Positions 14,206 to 23,370 are shown, counted from the stretch's first letter. The stretch: 64,000 nucleotides of DNA from Renibacterium sp043789415 (GCF_043789415.1 NZ_JBDLLW010000001.1:248001-312000); one strand, 5' to 3'. Notes: generated from the letters alone by a model not told the origin. Numbers and translations are program-made.

Positions 14206-16422
14206 TCAGAGCATGCAGCTAACGCAGCCCTCTACTTCGGTGCCTTCCAGCGCGAGCTGGCGGAGCCGGATGTAGTAGACGGTCTTGATGCCCTTGCGCC
14301 AAGCGTAGATCTGCGCCTTGTTGATATCGCGCGTGGTGGCGGTGTCCTTGAAGAACAGGGTCAGCGAGAGGCCCTGATCGACGTGCTGGGTTGCCGCAGC
14401 GTAGGTGTCGATGATCTTCTCGTAGCCGATCTCGTAGGCGTCCTGGTAGTACTCCAGGTTGTCGTTGGTCAGGTACGGCGCCGGGTAGTAGACGCGGCCG
14501 ATCTTGCCTTCCTTGCGGATCTCGATCTTCGAGGCCACCGGGTGGATCGAGGAGGTCGAGTTGTTGATGTAGCTGATCGAGCCGGTCGGCGGCACCGCCT
14601 GGAGGTTCTGGTTGTAGATGCCGTGCTCCATGACGGAGGCTTTGAGTTCCCGCCAGTCGTCCTGGGTGGGGATGTGCACCTTGGCGAAGAGCTCCTGGAC
14701 GCGTTCGGTCTGCGGCAGCCATTCCTGATCGGTGTACTTATCGAAGAACTCACCGGAGGCGTACTTGGAGTTCTCGAAGCCGCCGAACTTCTGGCCGGTC
14801 TCGATGGCCAGCAGGTTGGAGGCCCGCAATGCGTGGAACAGCACGGTGTAGAAGTAGATATTGGTGAAATCCAAGCCCTCTTCGGAGCCGTAGTGCACGC
14901 GTTCCCGAGCCAGGTAGCCATGCAGGTTCATCTGGCCCAGGCCGATGGCGTGCGATGCCGCGTTGCCCAGGGCGATGGACGGCACCGACTTGATATCGGA
15001 CATATCCGAGACGGCGGAGAGCGCCCGGATCGAAGTCTCGATGGTGGTGCCGAAGTCCGGTGAATCCATCGTCTTGGCGATGTTCAGCGAGCCGAGGTTG
15101 CAAGAGATATCCTTGCCGGTCTCGGCGTAGGAGAGGTCGTCGTTGTAGACGGTGGGCTTGGAGACCTGCAGGATCTCAGAGCAGAGGTTGCTCATGATGA
15201 TCTTGCCTTCGATCGGATTCGCCCGGTTCACGGTGTCCTCGAACATGATGTACGGGTAACCGGATTCGAACTGGATCTCCGCGAGGGTCTGGAAGAACTC
15301 ACGAGCCTTGATCTTGGTCTTCTTGATCCGCGAATCGTCGACCATCTCGTAGTACTTCTCGGTCACCGAGATATCGGAGAACGGCATGCCGTAGACCTTC
15401 TCGACGTCGTACGGCGAGAAGAGGTACATGTCCTCGTCGCGCTTAGCGAGCTCGAAGGTGATGTCCGGGACGACGACGCCGAGTGAGAGGGTCTTGATCC
15501 GGATCTTCTCGTCCGCGTTCTCCCGCTTGGTGTCCAGGAAGCGGTTGATGTCCGGGTGATGCGCGTGCAGGTAGACCGCACCGGCACCCTGACGGGCACC
15601 GAGCTGATTGGCGTAGGAGAAGGAATCCTCCAGGAGCTTCATGACCGGGATGACGCCGGAGGACTGGTTCTCGATCTGCTTGATCGGCGCGCCGACCTCG
15701 CGGATATTAGTCAGGGCGAAGGCCACACCGCCGCCGCGCTTGGAGAGCTGTAGCGCGGAGTTGATCGAGCGGCCGATTGACTCCATATTGTCTTCGATGC
15801 GCAGCAGGAAGCAGGAGACCAATTCGCCGCGCTGCGCCTTGCCTGCGTTCAGGAAGGTCGGGGTGGCCGGCTGGAAACGACCGTCGATGATCTCGTCGAC
15901 GAGCTTGGTGGCGAGATCTTCATTGCCGCGGGCCAGGTGCAGGGCTACCATGCAGACCCGGTCCTCATAGCGCTCCAGGAAGCGCTTGCCGTCGAAAGTC
16001 TTCAGCGTGTAGGAGGTGTAGAACTTGAAGGCGCCCAGGAAGGTCTCGAAACGGAACTTCTTCTTATAGGCGCGGTTGTAGAGTTCGCGGATGAAGTTCA
16101 TCGTGTACTGATCGAGGGTCTCCCGCTCGTAGTACTGGTTCTTCACCAGGTAGTCGAGTTTCTCTTCCAAGTCGTGGAAGAACACCGTGTTGTTGTTCAC
16201 GTGCTGCAGGAAGTACTGATGCGCGGCCTCACGGTCGGCGTCGAACTGAATCTTGCCGTCGGCGTCGTAAAGGTTGAGCATCGCGTTGAGCTCATGGTAT
16301 CCGAGGCCCTGATAGGCCTTGGGGAGCTCCGGCTTGCCCGCTTTAACCGCGTGCTGGCCGGGAGCATTATCCACGGCCTCGCCCTCGGAGAGCGAAGTCA
16401 CTGTCTCTGCTGTGCCTACCAT
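14206..16422 (-). CDS. nrdE: class Ib ribonucleotide reductase, alpha subunit
   Basis: The 738-residue catalytic subunit reduces ribonucleoside diphosphates. Visible signatures: VSCFLLRIEDNMESIGRS with an active-site Cys, NLCSEILQ with the radical-site Cys, ISCNLGSLNIAK, and the C-terminal redox pair in EGCVSCML that exchanges electrons with NrdH. It lacks the long N-terminal ATP-cone of class Ia, as expected for NrdE. I take ATG 16422; a TTG at 16434 is also in frame. It overlaps the nrdI stop by 7 bases. Confidence 0.97.
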   Translation of the reverse strand: MVGTAETVTSLSEGEAVDNAPGQHAVKAGKPELPKAYQGLGYHELNAMLNLYDADGKIQFDADREAAHQYFLQHVNNNTVFFHDLEEKLDYLVKNQYYERETLDQYTMNFIRELYNRAYKKKFRFETFLGAFKFYTSYTLKTFDGKRFLERYEDRVCMVALHLARGNEDLATKLVDEIIDGRFQPATPTFLNAGKAQRGELVSCFLLRIEDNMESIGRSINSALQLSKRGGGVAFALTNIREVGAPIKQIENQSSGVIPVMKLLEDSFSYANQLGARQGAGAVYLHAHHPDINRFLDTKRENADEKIRIKTLSLGVVVPDITFELAKRDEDMYLFSPYDVEKVYGMPFSDISVTEKYYEMVDDSRIKKTKIKAREFFQTLAEIQFESGYPYIMFEDTVNRANPIEGKIIMSNLCSEILQVSKPTVYNDDLSYAETGKDISCNLGSLNIAKTMDSPDFGTTIETSIRALSAVSDMSDIKSVPSIALGNAASHAIGLGQMNLHGYLARERVHYGSEEGLDFTNIYFYTVLFHALRASNLLAIETGQKFGGFENSKYASGEFFDKYTDQEWLPQTERVQELFAKVHIPTQDDWRELKASVMEHGIYNQNLQAVPPTGSISYINNSTSSIHPVASKIEIRKEGKIGRVYYPAPYLTNDNLEYYQDAYEIGYEKIIDTYAAATQHVDQGLSLTLFFKDTATTRDINKAQIYAWRKGIKTVYYIRLRQLALEGTEVEGCVSCML

Positions 16423-16832
16423 GGTTGTGTCCAAAACTGTTCCAATCCCTGGTGAACCCGGTCCACATCTTCCGCTGTGCCCATGAGTTCAAATCGATAG
16501 AGAAGGGGTACCCGGCATTTGCTGGCGACAATGTCACCGGCCAAACAGTAGGTTTCCCCGAAATTCGTATTTCCGGCGGCTATCACACCGCGGATCAGTG
16601 ATCGGTTTTGCTCGACGTTGAGGAACTTGATCACTTGCTTCGGCACCGCTCCGTGCCCTGAGTCTCCGCCATAGGTCGGCAGGACCAGCACATAGGGGTT
16701 GAGCGCCAGAATAGTTTCATCCTTGGTCATCACCGGCAACCTGGCCGCACTGACATCGAGCTTGTCGACGAAGCGGTGGGTATTGCCGGAGACTGACGAG
16801 AAATAAATAACGTTGCTGGTGGTTGGAGTCAT
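16416..16832 (-). CDS. nrdI: flavodoxin-like NrdI, activator of NrdF
   Basis: 138 residues. FSSVSGNTHRFVDKL near the N-terminus is the FMN phosphate loop; LVLPTYGG and GVIAAGNTNFGETYCLAG are the flavin-contacting loops of NrdI. It supplies an oxidant for assembling the manganese tyrosyl radical of NrdF. It sits between nrdH and nrdE as in typical actinobacterial operons. Confidence 0.96.
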   Translation of the reverse strand: MTPTTSNVIYFSSVSGNTHRFVDKLDVSAARLPVMTKDETILALNPYVLVLPTYGGDSGHGAVPKQVIKFLNVEQNRSLIRGVIAAGNTNFGETYCLAGDIVASKCRVPLLYRFELMGTAEDVDRVHQGLEQFWTQPW

Positions 16833-16911
16833 GATTCCTTCACCCGCTTCAACGGCCTGCGTTGCTGCGGATCATCCATAGCAACACTGTCGCGCTCAGC
16901 GACTGAATGGA

Positions 16912-17166
16912 CTAGGCGACCGAGCTGGCGCTGACGTCGGCGGCCTGGGCGAGTTCTTCGATCTTGTCGGGGCGGAACCCTGACCAGTGATCCTGCTCGG
17001 TCACGACGACTGGAGCCTGCAGGTAGCCGAGTGCACGCACCCGCTCCAGTGCTTCGGGGTCCTGAGAGAGGTCGACGCTCTGGTAGGTGATGCCTTTTTT
17101 ATCCAGAGCCCGGTACGTTGCGTTGCACTGCACACATGCTGGCTTGGTGTAAACCGTGACGGTCAT
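16912..17166 (-). CDS. nrdH: glutaredoxin-like electron donor NrdH
   Basis: The 84-residue protein has the redox motif CVQC near the N-terminus (YTKPACVQCNATYRAL) and the C-terminal WSGFRPDKI typical of NrdH-redoxin. It is reduced by thioredoxin reductase and reduces NrdE. I choose ATG 17166, preceded by GAAGGGGACGAAG; the frame extends to 17226 without a better start. It is the first gene of nrdHIEF and receives the regulatory region upstream. Confidence 0.95.
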   Translation of the reverse strand: MTVTVYTKPACVQCNATYRALDKKGITYQSVDLSQDPEALERVRALGYLQAPVVVTEQDHWSGFRPDKIEELAQAADVSASSVA

Positions 17167-17300
17167 GATCTTCGTCCCCTTCACGCACCCAGATAACTGG
17201 CTGCCTTGTCTTCCTTTACGTATCACTTTGCTGACTCTTCAACCCTGTCCTCCGCGATGCTTTGAACAGTTAGCTTTCCGATCCAGATCCGTAAGTCGAT

Positions 17301-17357
17301 ACTACATATAGTGGAGGCTAATTGCTTGGACCCCAAGATGATGTATTACAAGTATGT
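17301..17357 (-). promoter_or_regulatory. pair of NrdR-box-like palindromes upstream of nrdH
   Basis: ACTACATATAGT (17301–17312; minus strand ACTATATGTAGT) closely fits the NrdR box pattern of inverted ACWATAT half sites. A second, weaker palindrome TATTACAAGTAT (17344–17355) is centred 44 bases away, about four helical turns. NrdR is the known repressor of class I/II RNR operons and usually binds two boxes in phase. The nrdR gene itself is not in the window. Confidence 0.55.
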
Positions 17358-17372
17358 CATTTTATGCACCAA

Positions 17373-17435
17373 TAGTCCACAGGCAAGAAGGAAAAAATCC
17401 CCGAAAATCCGTGCTTTTAAGCCACCCTGTCCACA
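17373..17435. promoter_or_regulatory. two near-consensus DnaA boxes upstream of nrdH
   Basis: TAGTCCACA (17373–17381) and CTGTCCACA (17427–17435) each differ by one base from the actinobacterial DnaA box TTGTCCACA and share orientation. The second is inside a palindrome (CACCCTGT/ACAGGGTG, 17423–17440). DnaA control of nrd genes is known in E. coli; here it is only a suggestion. Confidence 0.3.
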
Positions 17436-17558
17436 GGGTGTGGAGTACTTAGTCAGTTAAATTTCCGGGCGTGTCACAATCGAATCGGCGTGTCGCGTCT
17501 AGTGGTCCCGCTGACGCCTCACCAGCTCTGCCGATGGCACCCTGAATCAAGGCTCCGG

Positions 17559-18785
17559 CTAAACCACTGAACGGCGCATCAAGATCTGATCCACGCCCAT
17601 CCGCCCCTGTGCAAAGCTCAGCTCACCGCCGGCTAGATAAAGTTCCCAGACCCGGGTGATCTCCGGCCCCATCATCGACTCTGCGCGGTCGAAGTTCTGC
17701 TCGAAGTTCTCCCGCCACGCGGCGATAGTGCGCACATAGTCCTCGCGCAGAGACTGCACACCGAGCACTTCCAAGCCGCCGTCCTCGAAAAAGTCGAGGG
17801 TCTCACCGAGCGGTCGCATATGCATATCGGGGGCAATGAAGGCTTCGATGAAGGGGCCGCCGCCGGGGTGCTTACCGCGCCGGGACATCTGCTGCACGAG
17901 AGCCGGAGCGCCGGCTTTGAGGTTCTCCCTGATCGCGGTCGCATAGCTGGCGTAGTTCTGCTGGCCAACGTGCTCCCCCATCTCCAGCGAGACCACTGCG
18001 TCAAAAGGCCCGCCGGTGATCTCGCGATAGTCCTGCAAGCGAATCTCCACGTGCCCGGCGACACCGCGGTCCTGAGCACGTCGCTCGGCAAAGGCACGCT
18101 GCTCGGCGGAGATCGTCACTCCCACCATTTCGACGTCGAACTGCTCAGCTAGCTCAATCGAAAGCGAACCCCAGCCGCAGCCGATATCCAGCACCCGCAT
18201 CCCCGGTTTCAAGGCGAGTTTCTCGCCCACCAACCGGCATTTGGCCCCCTGCGCCTCGAACAGGGTGCTGGCGCCGCGCTGCCAATAGCCAGAGGAATAG
18301 GCCATCCGTTCATCGAGGATCAAACCGTAGAACTCGTTGGAGAGGTCATAGTGATGGCTGATGGCACGCCTATCACGCTGCTTTGAGTGCAACCGCCCCA
18401 ACAACTTCGCCTGTGAGTCCGGCGCCTTGAGCCTCGGCCCGATCGCTCCGGCCGAACGAGCTAATCCGGTGAGTCTCGCTAAGAGCAGCGGAGTGATCTT
18501 GACGGCGCTCAGTTCCCTTTCGCGAACCACATCCCAGACCTTACGCAACGCCGGATAAAGCTCGCCAGACACTTCCAGCTCGCCCAGCACATATGACTGT
18601 GAAAGAGCCAGTTCTCCCGGCCCCCAGAGCTGACGCCGCAATACCTCAGCCGAATTCAGGCGCACCACGGGCCGATCATCGGCGTCTCGTTCCGGCGTCG
18701 ACGAGCCATCCCAGGCGATGATCCGCACCGGCAGTTCACCACCCACCAGCGGTTCCAGCACGCGCGCGAGCTGCTCAGCGATCAT
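17559..18785 (-). CDS. cyclopropane-fatty-acyl-phospholipid synthase-like methyltransferase (second copy)
   Basis: The 408-residue protein has the CFA synthase layout: an N-terminal lipid-binding part, SHHYDLSNEFYGLILDE…MAYSSGYW, the SAM-binding loop VLDIGCGWGSLSIELAEQF, VVSLEMGEHVGQ, and FIAPDMHMRPLGE. Such enzymes transfer a methylene or methyl group from SAM to an unsaturated acyl chain of a membrane phospholipid. I start at ATG 18785, which overlaps the upstream stop by 4 bases; the longer frame to 18881 overlaps the upstream gene deeply. With the first copy it gives two different lipid methyltransferases in one operon. Confidence 0.9.
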   Translation of the reverse strand: MIAEQLARVLEPLVGGELPVRIIAWDGSSTPERDADDRPVVRLNSAEVLRRQLWGPGELALSQSYVLGELEVSGELYPALRKVWDVVRERELSAVKITPLLLARLTGLARSAGAIGPRLKAPDSQAKLLGRLHSKQRDRRAISHHYDLSNEFYGLILDERMAYSSGYWQRGASTLFEAQGAKCRLVGEKLALKPGMRVLDIGCGWGSLSIELAEQFDVEMVGVTISAEQRAFAERRAQDRGVAGHVEIRLQDYREITGGPFDAVVSLEMGEHVGQQNYASYATAIRENLKAGAPALVQQMSRRGKHPGGGPFIEAFIAPDMHMRPLGETLDFFEDGGLEVLGVQSLREDYVRTIAAWRENFEQNFDRAESMMGPEITRVWELYLAGGELSFAQGRMGVDQILMRRSVV

Positions 18786-20059
18786 CGGCTGCTCGCTTTG
18801 GCCTTGCGCAGTTGGAACTGCTGAACGTCCAGATAGCCCGAGGCGAACCCGGCACGGGAGTAGGCGAGGTAGAAATGCCACATCCTGCGGAAGGTCTCAT
18901 CGAAACCCAGGGCTTCCACTTCCGCTTCATGACGGCTGAATTGCTCGTCCCAGAGCCGCAGCGTCTGAGCGTAGTGCTGGCCGAAAGCCATCCTGTTCTC
19001 AATGGTCAGATCGTTCAGAGCGCTCTGCTCGGCGATCAGCTCGGCAGAAGGAATCATGCCGCCCGGAAAAATGTACTTGTGCACCCAGGTGTAACTATTG
19101 CGAGTCGCCAGCATGCGCTCGTGACCTATCGTGATGGCCTGCAAGCCGATAGCACCGCCTGGCTTCAGATGGGCAGCCAAAGTGCGGAAGTACTCGGGCA
19201 TGAATTCGAAGCCCACCGCTTCGATCATTTCCACCGAGACAATGGCATCGAAGGTTCCTTGCACCTTCCGGTAGTCAAGCAACTCGATTCGTACCGAATC
19301 AGCGAAGCCAGCCCGCGCAATGCGCGCTTCGGCTAGGTCCTTTTGCTCGCTGCTGAGCGTCACCGAATAAACCTGAGCGCCACGTTGGGCAGCCCGCAGG
19401 GCCAGCTCCCCCCAACCGGTGCCGATCTCCAGAAGCCTGCACCCCTGACCGACCCCGGCGAGATCGAGCAGGCGATCGATTTTCGCCTGCTGCGCTGGAG
19501 CGAGCTGATCGAAGGTCGGTTCGTCGAGACTCGCGAAATAAGCTGAGGAATAGCTCATCGTCTGGTCCAGGAACTCGGCGAATAGCTCGTTGGAGAGGTC
19601 ATAATGCCGGGAGATATTGTTCCTGGAGTTATTGACGGTATTGCGTTCGCGCTGTGGTTGGTGCGGCAGGATCGCGCCGCGTAAGGTCTGCAACGGCTGC
19701 GGGATCAAGGTGGAGACTCTGGCCGCGAAAACCGTCATCACCCCGGAAAGATCCTGGGCTTCCCATTCCCGGGCCATATAGGCCTCGCCGAGCCCGATCA
19801 GGCCATTGTGCGCAAGGCGGGCATAAAAGCTCTTTGGCTCGAGGACATCCATCCTTGGGCCACCCAGGCCAAGCACCGTGCCATCGGGGAAAGCCACCTG
19901 AAGAGGCAGCCTTCTCACCGCCGCCCGGAACAGGGAGCCAGCGATCGGGCTGCCGAGCTGCGCTCGGGCCGAGGACGGCGAGCGAGCGATATCCGGCCAC
20001 AGCTCGGCATTGATTTTGCCGGAGAGGTCGGTTTGTTCAGCGGGAACAGTGTGGGTCAT
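18782..20059 (-). CDS. cyclopropane-fatty-acyl-phospholipid synthase-like methyltransferase (first copy)
   Basis: 425 residues. SRHYDLSNELFAEFLDQTMSYSSAYF, LLEIGTGWGELALRAAQRG, IVSVEMIEAVGFEFMPEYF and HKYIFPGGMIPS are CFA-synthase hallmarks. The catalytic-site EMIEAVG is closer to canonical CFA synthases than the EMGEHVG of its downstream neighbour, which suggests different specificities. It sits after DUF1365 and the FAD oxidoreductase with 4-base overlaps. This gene set is often seen together in bacteria and is linked in some species to branched, cyclopropane or furan fatty acids; the product here is unknown. Confidence 0.92.
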   Translation of the reverse strand: MTHTVPAEQTDLSGKINAELWPDIARSPSSARAQLGSPIAGSLFRAAVRRLPLQVAFPDGTVLGLGGPRMDVLEPKSFYARLAHNGLIGLGEAYMAREWEAQDLSGVMTVFAARVSTLIPQPLQTLRGAILPHQPQRERNTVNNSRNNISRHYDLSNELFAEFLDQTMSYSSAYFASLDEPTFDQLAPAQQAKIDRLLDLAGVGQGCRLLEIGTGWGELALRAAQRGAQVYSVTLSSEQKDLAEARIARAGFADSVRIELLDYRKVQGTFDAIVSVEMIEAVGFEFMPEYFRTLAAHLKPGGAIGLQAITIGHERMLATRNSYTWVHKYIFPGGMIPSAELIAEQSALNDLTIENRMAFGQHYAQTLRLWDEQFSRHEAEVEALGFDETFRRMWHFYLAYSRAGFASGYLDVQQFQLRKAKASSR

Positions 20060-20835
20060 TTGCGCGCCTCCTGGACGGCTGCAGTTGGCTGATTCTTCTG
20101 CCGTGCGGGTTGATATTCGGGCTGTGGAGCGTGTTGCGGTCTGGTTTGCACAGGGAGCCCCCGCGACCAGAGTTTCATCCCCTGCCAGAAGATCTGCAGG
20201 CTGACCCGCAGCGGCGCTAAAGGAATATCCAGCAACATATGCCTGATATTACGAGGTGTAGCGGGCAATCTGTCGCCCAGTACCGTGGCCACGAAGGGTT
20301 TCTCTGCCGCGCGCTCCAAAACGATTGAGAGTCTGACCTTCTCCTCCGGTTCCGGCAGGCTCATCAAATATTCGCCATCGACCGGATAGAAAGGAGAAAC
20401 ATAGAACTCCTTGCTGACCCTGATCTGCGCTGCGTCCTCAACCCCGAGCAAATACAGGTGCCGTTGCCCGTAGGTGTTGTGCACCTCCGCAATAATGCAA
20501 GCGAGCGAACCATCGGCGTGGTGGCACCAGAACAGCGAGAGCGGATTGAAAACGTAACCAAGAACGGCGGCATTGCTCAGCATGCTGATCCGGCCCTCGG
20601 CCTGGATGTTTTGCGCGGCCAGGTAGTCACGAACATTCTCACCGATGCTCTGCTCGGGATCTCCGAAATGATCACCAGCCCGGAACCGCGCGAACGGTGC
20701 GAGCCACCAGGGCAAGCGGGGAGGATTTTCCGGGTCGATGAACCACTGATAGCTCCGATAGGCGAAAGCATTCTGCACCGGTTCACGGCGGACATGCCGG
20801 ACGGTGATGGCATAGATCGCGTTTACCGAGGCCAT
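20056..20835 (-). CDS. DUF1365 family protein
   Basis: 259 residues. Motifs of the family: IYAITVRHVRREPVQNAFAY at the N-terminus, VLGYVFNPLSLFWCHHADG, IIAEVHNTYGQRH and KEFYVSPFYPVDGEY. No enzyme activity is established for DUF1365, but it nearly always neighbours an FAD amine-oxidase-like protein and CFA-type methyltransferases, as here, so it probably works on the same lipid. It overlaps the upstream oxidoreductase by 13 bases and the downstream methyltransferase by 4. Confidence 0.9.
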   Translation of the reverse strand: MASVNAIYAITVRHVRREPVQNAFAYRSYQWFIDPENPPRLPWWLAPFARFRAGDHFGDPEQSIGENVRDYLAAQNIQAEGRISMLSNAAVLGYVFNPLSLFWCHHADGSLACIIAEVHNTYGQRHLYLLGVEDAAQIRVSKEFYVSPFYPVDGEYLMSLPEPEEKVRLSIVLERAAEKPFVATVLGDRLPATPRNIRHMLLDIPLAPLRVSLQIFWQGMKLWSRGLPVQTRPQHAPQPEYQPARQKNQPTAAVQEARK

Positions 20836-22115
20836 TGTCCACCCAATCTCTGGGCTGCTCGCCAGCCGGACAAAGCACCGTCCTCATGGAAGCCCCAGCC
20901 GTGATAAGCCCCGGCAAAAACCATCCGCTCGGTGCAGATCTCAGGCAATCTGGTCTGCGCGGCCAGCGAATCCGGCGAGTACTGCGGGTGGTGATAGATC
21001 ATCTTCTCAATCACCGCGGAGTCGGCGATTCTGCCGGATTCCCCCAAGCTCACCACTAAACGGCCCGCGTTGTGATCAAGAGATTGCAGGCGGCTCAGGT
21101 CGTAGCTGACCAGGACGTTCTCCGGTGTGGCACGACATGCAGGAAGATAGTAATTCCAGGAGGCAGCGGCTTTCGCTGAGGTTGGCAGCACCGATGCGTC
21201 ACTGTGCAGCCAGGTCTCATTGCGTGAGTAAGAGAATGCACCCAGTACCTCGCGCTGCTGTTGAGTAGCCGCATCGCCCAGGAGTTGAAGCGCTTGATCC
21301 GGGTGAGTAGCGATCACCACGGCGTCGAAAATCCCGCTCTGTGCACCGCCATCTTCCGTCCAGCCCAGGTGCACACCGTCGGCCACTTCGATCACCGAGC
21401 GAACCGCGGCCTGCAGTTTGACGGTGGTGATTGACTTGGCGATCCTTCGAACGTACTCCCGCGAGCCGCCGTCCACGGTCCGCCATTGCGGGGATCCTTT
21501 GATGCCGAGCATGCCGTGATGAGCGAGGAATTCAAAGAGGTATCGTGCGGGATACCGCTGTGCGGTGCTCGCATCACAAGACCACACCGCCGAGACCACC
21601 GGGGTGATGAAATGACTCCGAAAATAGTCACTGAAATCCTCCGCAGCGAGGAACTCGCCAAGAGTGATCCCTTGCCCCGACGTTTCCAGAAGGGCCCTGG
21701 CCTTGCGGTGAAAACGGATCACTTCGAATAGCATACGCAGATAACGAGGTCTCCGCAGCACCTGCCAGCTGGGGAACAATCCCTGGAATCCCTTGGCCCC
21801 GGCATACTCCAGCCCGCAGCCGGCGCAGCTGACAGACATCGACATGGTGGTGGGCTTAGTCGGCACTGACAGCTGATCAAAGAGTCGGATCAGGGTCGGG
21901 TACGTCTTCTCGTTGAAAACGATGAATCCCGAGTCAACAGCCGTGCCGTCTGGCAATTCGTGGGTGTGTGCGTGCCCGCCAAGCCTCGAATCGGCCTCGA
22001 AGAGAGTCACTCGCGCTGAATCGCTGAGCACCCAAGCGGCGAGCAGGCCGGATATTCCGCTCCCGATCACCGCAATCGAGCGCTGTCCTTGCTGACCATC
22101 TTGCTGATCAACCAC
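20823..22115 (-). CDS. FAD-dependent oxidoreductase (amine-oxidase/desaturase-like)
   Basis: The 430-residue protein starts with a Rossmann fold (IAVIGSGISGLLAAWVL), then FEADSRLGGHAHTHEL and DSGFIVFNEKTYPTL, and ends with a FAD-closing segment VFAGAYHGWGFHEDGALSGW. The family includes NAD(P)/FAD-binding proteins of lipid and carotenoid metabolism. I place the start at GTG 22115 because AGGAGG (22130–22125) is 9 bases upstream; GTG 22121 is only 3 bases away and longer frames run into the divergent LysR gene. It is the first gene of the lipid operon and probably supplies an oxidation or reduction step on the methylated acyl chain. Confidence 0.88.
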   Translation of the reverse strand: MVDQQDGQQGQRSIAVIGSGISGLLAAWVLSDSARVTLFEADSRLGGHAHTHELPDGTAVDSGFIVFNEKTYPTLIRLFDQLSVPTKPTTMSMSVSCAGCGLEYAGAKGFQGLFPSWQVLRRPRYLRMLFEVIRFHRKARALLETSGQGITLGEFLAAEDFSDYFRSHFITPVVSAVWSCDASTAQRYPARYLFEFLAHHGMLGIKGSPQWRTVDGGSREYVRRIAKSITTVKLQAAVRSVIEVADGVHLGWTEDGGAQSGIFDAVVIATHPDQALQLLGDAATQQQREVLGAFSYSRNETWLHSDASVLPTSAKAAASWNYYLPACRATPENVLVSYDLSRLQSLDHNAGRLVVSLGESGRIADSAVIEKMIYHHPQYSPDSLAAQTRLPEICTERMVFAGAYHGWGFHEDGALSGWRAAQRLGGQWPR

Positions 22116-22130
22116 CGACACAGTCCTCCT
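22113..22130 (-). promoter_or_regulatory. strong Shine–Dalgarno fixing the oxidoreductase start
   Basis: AAGGAGG ends at 22125 and is 9 bases from GTG 22115. It rejects the 53-codon longer frame beginning at 22274. Confidence 0.65.
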
Positions 22131-22248
22131 TAGATCATTGAACTCTCGTAACTCATTCGGCACCGCTCCGTCCTTGGATGGGTGCGCACCGCCTAGAATC
22201 GAAAGAGCATTCGCTCTTCGCCGAATCGCCCAGAAAGGTAGCGCAACC

Positions 22249-23223
22249 ATGGTCAATCCGGTGCATCTGCGCACTTTGCTGGAAGTGACCCGTCGTGGCA
22301 GTTTCGCGGCTGCCGCAGGTCAACTGGGGTACACAGCTTCGGCGGTGTCCCAGCAGATGGCGGCTCTAGAACGGGAAACTGGGGTGCTGCTCTTTGAGCG
22401 GTCGGCACGAGCGGCGCAAGCCACTGAAGCCGCCCAGGTGATGGCCAGGCACGCCGCCAAGGTACTCACCGATCTGGACGCTCTGATGGCAGCAGCCACC
22501 AGAGCTCCCGGCGGTGCCTCCGAGGAACTCAGACTCGGCATCTTCCCCTCGCTGGCGAACTACGTGCTGCCCCGGGTGCTGCGGACCAAAGCCTGGCGGG
22601 ACATGGGCTTGGAGCTGAAACTCTGGGTCGGCGAACCCGCGCAAACCATTCAAGGCTTGCGCAGCGGAGGGGAACTGGACATCGCGCTGGTCTACCAAGT
22701 GGGGCAGAGCGGCCTGGCGTGGCCGCAGACCCTCAATCGCAAATGGGTCGCGGATGACCTCTTCCGGGTGGTGCTCCCGCCAGGCTGGGGCATTCGGGAC
22801 GGCGCTCAGATGTCGGCTTCGCAACTCACCGAGATGCCTTGGATCATGCACCATCCGGGCACCCCGGACGCCACCGTGATCGAGAGGCTCTTCGCTTCCT
22901 GCAATCTACATCCCCAGGTAGCCGCATACAGCGATGACTTCAATGCTGGCTTGGCTTTGACGGCGGCAGGTCTGGGAGCCTCGCTGGTCCCCGAGTTGGT
23001 GCTCCGGCACAGTCGAGAAAAGTTCGTCGTGGTCGACGTGCCTGAGATCAGGCTGGCCAGGACGGTGTTCGCCTTGATGCCCCAGGAATCGGCACCGGCT
23101 AGGCCGCAGATCACCCCCGAGAGCCCGAGCCGAAAGAATGCGGCCACCCTCAGCCTCTTCGTTGAACTGCTTGGTCAGGCCTTTACCGAGGCGATCACCC
23201 CGCCGGCCGTTCAGCCTGAATAA
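22249..23223 (+). CDS. LysR-family transcriptional regulator
   Basis: 324 residues. The N-terminal winged helix reads HLRTLLEVTRRGSFAAAAGQ and ASAVSQQMAALERE, typical of LysR; the C-terminal periplasmic-binding-like domain carries LRLGIFPSLANYVLPRVL and GELDIALVYQ. AGAAAGG lies 10 bases before ATG 22249; the frame is open from 22138 but lacks a ribosome site there. It is divergent from the FAD/DUF1365/CFA operon with about 130 bases between starts, the classic arrangement for a LysR protein that controls the divergent operon and itself. Confidence 0.92.
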   Translation: MVNPVHLRTLLEVTRRGSFAAAAGQLGYTASAVSQQMAALERETGVLLFERSARAAQATEAAQVMARHAAKVLTDLDALMAAATRAPGGASEELRLGIFPSLANYVLPRVLRTKAWRDMGLELKLWVGEPAQTIQGLRSGGELDIALVYQVGQSGLAWPQTLNRKWVADDLFRVVLPPGWGIRDGAQMSASQLTEMPWIMHHPGTPDATVIERLFASCNLHPQVAAYSDDFNAGLALTAAGLGASLVPELVLRHSREKFVVVDVPEIRLARTVFALMPQESAPARPQITPESPSRKNAATLSLFVELLGQAFTEAITPPAVQPE

Positions 23224-23243
23224 GGCTCTCAATGAGTGGTGAA

Positions 23244-23270
23244 CGGGGCAGGATAAGCACTCCTGCCCCG
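23244..23270 (+). terminator. terminator after the LysR gene
   Basis: CGGGGCAGGA (23244–23253) and TCCTGCCCCG (23261–23270) form a perfect 10-base stem with a 7-base loop, 20 bases past the stop. TTTT follows at 23282–23285, so it fits the plus strand; it could also serve the converging aldehyde dehydrogenase gene. Confidence 0.7.
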
Positions 23271-23370
23271 CGAATCCCAGGTTTTAATGGGCCCTGATCG
23301 CCCCTCCCGTCGAATCCCTCGATTCATCGGGGACCGCTTATCCAGCCGATACTCCGGGGCTACTCTGGAC

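Larger units (their letters stand above)
17167..17558. other. gene-free region between nrdH and the CFA-like operon
   Basis: 392 bases. It holds the NrdR-like and DnaA-like sites and an AT-rich stretch (17330–17400) where the nrdHIEF promoter should lie. No protein gene with a credible start and coding pattern is seen. Confidence 0.6.
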
